Position numbers and translations under genes: made by a program
Shown: positions 59,922-64,000 of the stretch, piece by piece
How positions within the stretch are numbered: position 1 is the first letter of the stretch
Layout: every line of letters starts with the position of its first letter
Origin: Limnobaculum xujianqingii
GTDB taxonomy: Bacteria; Pseudomonadota; Gammaproteobacteria; Enterobacterales; Enterobacteriaceae
Reading direction: 5' to 3'
Length of the DNA stretch: 64,000 nt
Assembly: GCF_013394855.1 (NCBI RefSeq)
Contig: NZ_JABMLK010000001.1
Span: 62,001 to 126,000, forward strand
The notes under the pieces: model-generated
What the model saw: only the letters and a program-made list of their open reading frames with translations
Told to the model about the DNA's origin: nothing
Databases searched by the model: none

Positions 59922-59955
59922 AAAACCGGCCTGTTGTTCAGGCCGGTTTTATTTT
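59922..59955. terminator. Bidirectional terminator between adhesin C and the cigR-like gene
   Basis: AAAACCGGCCTG-TTGTT-CAGGCCGGTTTT is a perfect 12-bp stem with T-runs on both strands. It lies between two convergent genes. Confidence 0.92.
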
Positions 59956-59977
59956 ATGACTTACCTGAAAGTCATAG

Positions 59978-60433
59978 CTAATTGAAAACCCCTTGCAGAA
60001 TAGTGTTCACAATCAAGGTGGTTGCGGCAACCAGCACCAGATCATCACCCACCGCGTACCATTCATAACCAGAATAGCGTGGCAGGCCGTTTAGCATGGT
60101 CACCGGTACCATTTTTTTAGCAATTCCAGGAGGCAGCGGTTTACCCCGGGCTAAATTTTTGGCAATACCCGGTGGTAGAGGCTTATAACCAATAATGCCA
60201 TAGTTAACCGCCATTCCTCTGGCCTGATCGAACGTAATGGTGACGCTGATATTATCGTGGTCATCTTTCCCATTTCCCTTGTTTTTATTTCCTTTGTTGC
60301 CTTTGTCTTTATGGTCATGTTGTTTCTGGCTATTACCTTTGCCATTACCGCCAGGATCGGCATTTACTGGCGCAGTGCCCATCACTAAAGGTATTAATGC
60401 TGCAAATATGAGAGCGGTGAATTTTTTGCTCAT
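59978..60433 (-). CDS. CigR/RcnB-family small exported protein
   Basis: The product is 151 aa, with a clear signal peptide (MSKKFTALIFAALIPLVMG, cleavage after VNA near residue 25). A low-complexity Gly/Asn/Lys/His/Asp stretch (about 27-60) follows, then an RcnB/CigR-like domain with two PLPPGIAK repeats, YSGYEWYAVGDDLVLV and a hydrophobic end. Family members include the Salmonella anti-virulence regulator CigR and the nickel/cobalt-related RcnB. The His-rich and Asp-rich stretch could bind metal. AGAAGG lies about 9 nt before the start. It is convergent with adhesin C and divergent from adhesin D. Its exact function here is unknown; a link to biofilm or virulence control is only suggested by position and family. 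Confidence 0.82.
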   Translation of the reverse strand: MSKKFTALIFAALIPLVMGTAPVNADPGGNGKGNSQKQHDHKDKGNKGNKNKGNGKDDHDNISVTITFDQARGMAVNYGIIGYKPLPPGIAKNLARGKPLPPGIAKKMVPVTMLNGLPRYSGYEWYAVGDDLVLVAATTLIVNTILQGVFN

Positions 60434-60583
60434 AGTGTGGAGCCTTCTCTGAATGATTTATTGTCTGAATTAATATTAGCAGCGGTTGATGAGGGCTTCC
60501 GTCAGTATGGATGAGCTAACTGTAAAAGAAGTGATAATGGTTGTAACTACAGATAAGATCGGATGATGTGGTGAATAAGTAAA

Positions 60584-60615
60584 AAAGCCCGGAAATAAAG
60601 CTATTTCCGGGCTTT
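60584..60615 (-). terminator. Strong terminator hairpin, oriented with the minus-strand remnant
   Basis: AAAGCCCGGAAATA-AAGC-TATTTCCGGGCTTT is a 14-bp perfect stem. Read on the minus strand it ends in six T. A second hairpin, AACGTGG..CCACGTT (60628-60650), stands just before it on that strand. Confidence 0.75.
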
Positions 60616-60650
60616 CAGTTTAAGGCAAACGTGGCCAAAACGACCACGTT

Positions 60651-60785
60651 TTACCGACTACAGCAATTGAGTTCGTACCCCAACCCCATATTCAGAATAT
60701 GCATCCACTTAGAAATCCCCATCAGCACCAGATTTACAGTTACATCTTCCTGAGAAGAAACCTTCAACAGGTAATAACTGGCCCT
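60651..60785 (-). pseudogene. Possible 3' remnant of an unrecognised minus-strand gene
   Basis: On the minus strand about 44 codons are open, ending ISKWMHILNMGLGYELN..., with a stop at 60651-60653 followed by two hairpins and a T-run, the layout of a gene's 3' end. Upstream of it the frame is closed by a stop and the DNA becomes AT-rich, with no start codon or ribosome site. I do not recognise the residues. It may be the tail of a gene deleted from this spot, or chance. Confidence 0.25.
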
Positions 60786-60789
60786 ATTT

Positions 60790-61270
60790 TTGGTTTAATC
60801 AAAATGTGATCTGTCTTTTATTTATAAATAATATTATTTCAAAGTTAATTATTTATAAGTGGATAATTAGCTGTGTTTTGTGATTTTTTATAAAGCCTCA
60901 AGGGTTATGTCCGGGTTGCTTGTCTTTCATGATTATTCGATTAATCGATTGTTTATAAAAGGTAGTTTTGGTTGTTTGCGGCAATGCTAATTATGGCGTA
61001 GCCGTAAAAAATCGTCGAGTAAGTACGCTTACTTGCTCGGCGTCGGCTTGGGATAAGGAGGAACCCTGGCTGATTAGTAAGGACATGGAGACATTAAAAA
61101 TTAGTCCTTTTCATTCAGGCCGTTTTTATTTTTTTAGATGTATCAACTAATAGAAATAGAAATAGAAAGGAATCCCAGTTTCAGAATGTACCCCTGAAAG
61201 GCATTCAGTTAAGAGTGATGCGCTCAACTGGCGATCAAAAATTAGTCATGGATAAGGAGTTTGTTCTCTC
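60790..61270. other. Intergenic region upstream of adhesin D
   Basis: About 480 bp, AT-rich up to about 60960. A small hairpin GAGTAAG-TACG-CTTACT occurs at about 61018-61034. A 60-codon frame at 60968-61150 has no recognisable features and is probably spurious. AAGGAG at 61254-61259 is the ribosome site of adhesin D. The promoter is not identifiable by eye. Confidence 0.5.
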
Positions 61271-64000
61271 ATGGGAAAAAATATTAATTTGTTGGTTAAT
61301 TCCGGGGGCGCTAGTTCTCAATCGATTGCTCTTGATGCAAATAAGCCGGTTAAAATTCAACTCCAGGATGGAAATAAATACATCCTGAAGAATCAGGATA
61401 ATGATTATGCCCCGGAACATGTGACACTAAAACGTCATGGTAACGATCTGAACGTTATTTTAGACGGTGATACCAACCCCGCCATTGTTATTGATGATTA
61501 TTATGTTTCAGGAAACCAGCAACCATTATTGGGCGTGGCTGAAGATGGCCAGTTATATTCCTATATTGCTACCGATGCGGCGGGTAACGGCTATACGTTG
61601 GTTGATGAAGGGGTTACATCGGTTGCATTAGGTGGCTCTTCATTAGGTGACAGTAGCTATTTGTTTGAAAGCGTAGAATATAATAATGGTTTGATGGCAT
61701 CCTGGCCGTGGTTTTTAGGTGCTGCCGCGATTGGCGGTATCGGATATGCCATTTATGATAATAATAAAGATGATGATAGCCACTCTTCATCACAGCCAGC
61801 AACCCAGACAGAATCGCAACCAATCTCCCCGCCTGATCCACAGTCAGAATCTCAACCGGAACCTTTACCGACTCCCGATAATGGCATTGATGATGTCAGT
61901 AATATAGCTATCCCAGCGGTTTCCGGTACCAGTACAGCTGAAAATAAAACCACTATTTATGGTGTTGGAGAAGCAGGGGAGACAATTACCCTTTTCGATA
62001 ATGGTCAGGCAATTGGTTCTGCTGTGGTCAAAGGCGATGGTCAGTGGCAATTTATAGCCGAAGTGACTTTGGACCAAGGGCTACACAACATTACCCTGAC
62101 TCAAACGGGGATATCCGGTTCAACCAGTAGTTCGTCAGGGGCTTTCTCATTTACCGTTGATACTGTTGCTCCAGCCCAGCCAGTAGCCAGCAACATTGTG
62201 ATTGATAGTTTGTCAGGTTCTGTTTTATCGGGAAAAAATATTGCCAGTACTTTGCCAACCTTCTCCGGAGAAGGTGAGCCGGGCAGCATCATTACTTTTA
62301 TGGATGACACCTCGGCCAGTAAACAAAGCGTTATGGGTAAAAGTGGTAAGCACTTGCTTATGGCGGGTGATCCTATCCTGATGTCTGACGGTAGCCAGAT
62401 CATTGGTCAGGTGACAGTTGGTACAGACGGTAAGTGGAGTTTCACGCCGGATAAACCTTTGGCTGAAGGCCCGCATCATATCACTATGGTAGCTATGGAT
62501 AGCGCCGGCAATAAAAGTGCCCTGTCGGAATTGATGTCGTTTGAAGTAGATATCACGGTGCCTGAAGTACCAACCATTGAGTTTGCCCAGAGTGATATTG
62601 GTGCTGTACGAAATACCCAACATAACGGTGAGAGTTCATATGATTTCACTCCAACGCTAAACGGTAAAGCTGAGGCTAACAGTGTAGTGAAACTGTATGA
62701 TGGCTCAGTACTATTAGGCTTCACTCAGGCAGATTCAAGTGGACAATGGAGTTTTACGCCAAGCTTTGTGCTGACAAAGGGATCACATCGATTTACCGCA
62801 ACCGCAACGGATAAAGCGGGTAACACCAGTACTTCCGGTGAGGTATTTAATCTTGTCATTAAAGACCTTCCTGATTCAACAGATCCATATCCAACGGCGA
62901 TTGTGGCAGTTCTTGATAACGCTGATGATATGAGTAGTTACATATTCTCAGGTGGTACCAGCCATACTGCTCGTCCGTATATCTCGGGTGTTGGTGCCGT
63001 TGGCGATACCATCATTATTTATACGCAGGATAGCAATGGTAAGCATGAGGTTGGTCGTACCGTTGTTGAACTTGGTAGTGAGTGGTGGACAGTTATTGAT
63101 GTGCCCCTGTTGCCCGGGGTAAATGTCTTTACCGCGATAGCAATTGATCCGTCAGGTAACCCTTCTAAACCAAGTGAACCTTACATTATCAATACATCTG
63201 TTGTTTCTTATTCTGTAGCGGTGATTGAAGAAGTTGTGGATGATGTTGGCGCTATTTCAGGTGCGGTGATGAGAGGTGAGATTACCAATGATAATCAACC
63301 AACAATCTCAGGTGTGGCACCGGCTGATATTATCGTCAATGTTTATTGCAACGATGTAATCATTGGCAGTACTCAGGCAGATGCCAAAGGTCACTGGTCA
63401 TTTACTCCGGAAACTACATTAGCTGATGGTATATGTAATATCTCGGTGAATACCACGGATATTTTGGGGCAGTCGACCCAGAAAATGGGCGTCTTCAGCT
63501 TTGAAATTGATACCACAATACCCGCACATCCCCGAATTCTTGGGTTGATTGATAATGAGAACTCTATCACCGGTAAGTTGCCACTTAATGGTGATACTGA
63601 AATGGTGGTGACTAATGATACCAGCCCTCAAATATTTGGTGTTGCCAAACCGGGTAGCGTCATTGAGGTTCACAGTCTTGGGCATACGGTAGGAACAACC
63701 GTTACATTATCTGATGGTAGCTGGAGTTTTACGTTAGATAGCAATTTAACATCAGATAAATATACGGTGATGGTATGTCAGCTAAATGACTGGGGAGGCG
63801 TCGCGTTTGAAAGCCCGGCGTTTGAATTCATTGTGGATTCTGGTGTTCCAGATATTCCTGTTATTGAGTTTGCAACTTACTATACCGGTTCAGGGGATGG
63901 GGTCTTAAACAATGGTGACACTACGAGTAAAAGTTCACCAAAACTGGTTGGTAAAGCTGAAAGTGGCAGCCTGGTCAAAATCTATGATGGCATCATAGCC
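61271..64000 (+). CDS. Giant Bap-type adhesin D, 5' part (runs off the window)
   Basis: The frame is open for all 910 codons from ATG 61271 to the last base, with AAGGAG 11 nt upstream. It begins with a BapA-prefix-like domain (NINLLVNSGGAS, KPVKIQLQDGNKYILKN, DDYYVSGNQQ), then the hydrophobic segment SWPWFLGAAAIGGIGYAI and a Pro/Ser/Gln-rich linker (QPEPLPTPDNG). About seven Ig-like domains follow, starting near residue 215. The second has a long insertion (about 30 residues, including ASKQSVMGKSGKHLLMAGD) at the same place as the shorter insertion in adhesin C, so C and D are sister paralogues. Three Cys occur in the Ig region (VYCNDV, GICNIS, VMVCQLND), unusual for T1SS adhesins, which usually avoid Cys. 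No stop codons interrupt the part seen here. Confidence 0.9.
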   Translation, partial: MGKNINLLVNSGGASSQSIALDANKPVKIQLQDGNKYILKNQDNDYAPEHVTLKRHGNDLNVILDGDTNPAIVIDDYYVSGNQQPLLGVAEDGQLYSYIATDAAGNGYTLVDEGVTSVALGGSSLGDSSYLFESVEYNNGLMASWPWFLGAAAIGGIGYAIYDNNKDDDSHSSSQPATQTESQPISPPDPQSESQPEPLPTPDNGIDDVSNIAIPAVSGTSTAENKTTIYGVGEAGETITLFDNGQAIGSAVVKGDGQWQFIAEVTLDQGLHNITLTQTGISGSTSSSSGAFSFTVDTVAPAQPVASNIVIDSLSGSVLSGKNIASTLPTFSGEGEPGSIITFMDDTSASKQSVMGKSGKHLLMAGDPILMSDGSQIIGQVTVGTDGKWSFTPDKPLAEGPHHITMVAMDSAGNKSALSELMSFEVDITVPEVPTIEFAQSDIGAVRNTQHNGESSYDFTPTLNGKAEANSVVKLYDGSVLLGFTQADSSGQWSFTPSFVLTKGSHRFTATATDKAGNTSTSGEVFNLVIKDLPDSTDPYPTAIVAVLDNADDMSSYIFSGGTSHTARPYISGVGAVGDTIIIYTQDSNGKHEVGRTVVELGSEWWTVIDVPLLPGVNVFTAIAIDPSGNPSKPSEPYIINTSVVSYSVAVIEEVVDDVGAISGAVMRGEITNDNQPTISGVAPADIIVNVYCNDVIIGSTQADAKGHWSFTPETTLADGICNISVNTTDILGQSTQKMGVFSFEIDTTIPAHPRILGLIDNENSITGKLPLNGDTEMVVTNDTSPQIFGVAKPGSVIEVHSLGHTVGTTVTLSDGSWSFTLDSNLTSDKYTVMVCQLNDWGGVAFESPAFEFIVDSGVPDIPVIEFATYYTGSGDGVLNNGDTTSKSSPKLVGKAESGSLVKIYDGIIA

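Noticed and set aside
60968..61150. 60-codon plus-strand frame before adhesin D
   Set aside because: No clear start signal or similarity; probably chance.
1..64000. tRNA or rRNA genes
   Set aside because: None was recognised on either strand.

Overview
The window is almost entirely a cluster of giant, repetitive surface adhesins and the type I secretion (T1SS) genes that export them. Coding DNA is near 50% GC and intergenic DNA is very AT-rich. The BapA-type N-terminal prefix, an OmpA-domain protein, a CigR/RcnB-like protein and IS1-InsA-like zinc-ribbon proteins all fit a gammaproteobacterium of the order Enterobacterales. The genus cannot be fixed from this sequence; Budviciaceae-type enterobacteria are a guess.

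Layout. (1) Locus 1, 1-20343: adhesin A (5' end outside the window, interrupted by an in-frame TAA at 11390), an OmpA-domain protein, an in-frame chimera of the start of an ABC exporter and the end of an HlyD-type adaptor, a frameshifted TolC-like gene and a small InsA-like gene. (2) Locus 2, 21729-50804: the same gene order with the export genes intact: adhesin B (about 7,119 aa if a cluster of probable consensus errors at 31143-33049 is corrected), OmpA-domain protein, ABC exporter, HlyD adaptor, TolC-like protein and InsA-like protein. (3) 51499-59874: adhesin C, with no export genes of its own and two in-frame stops (TAA 52177, TAG 53629). (4) 59978-60433, minus strand: a CigR/RcnB-like secreted protein. 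(5) 61271-64000: the open 5' part of adhesin D, running off the window.

How it fits together. The adhesins are built from Bap-type Ig-like domains of about 104 aa. In A and B these follow a recurring order of five domain types (about 526 aa). A, B and C end in a closely related C-terminal tail finishing in VNPVIL, probably the T1SS signal. A and B also carry FG-GAP/VCBS-like Ca-binding repeats and RTX-like glycine-rich motifs. Only locus 2 retains a complete exporter, so it probably serves every intact adhesin in the cluster. The OmpA-domain protein may tie the apparatus to peptidoglycan.

The main points of interest are the hierarchical tandem repeats in adhesin B (312 bp x5, 1578 bp x6, about 4.73 kb x2), the cluster of indels in one repeat copy that looks like assembly error, real-looking decay in locus 1 and adhesin C, near-identical paralogous tracts that suggest gene conversion, an (ATTTT)8 microsatellite and long inverted repeats upstream of adhesin B, a dispersed intergenic element of about 199 bp, and a stand-alone InsA-like protein at the end of each operon.
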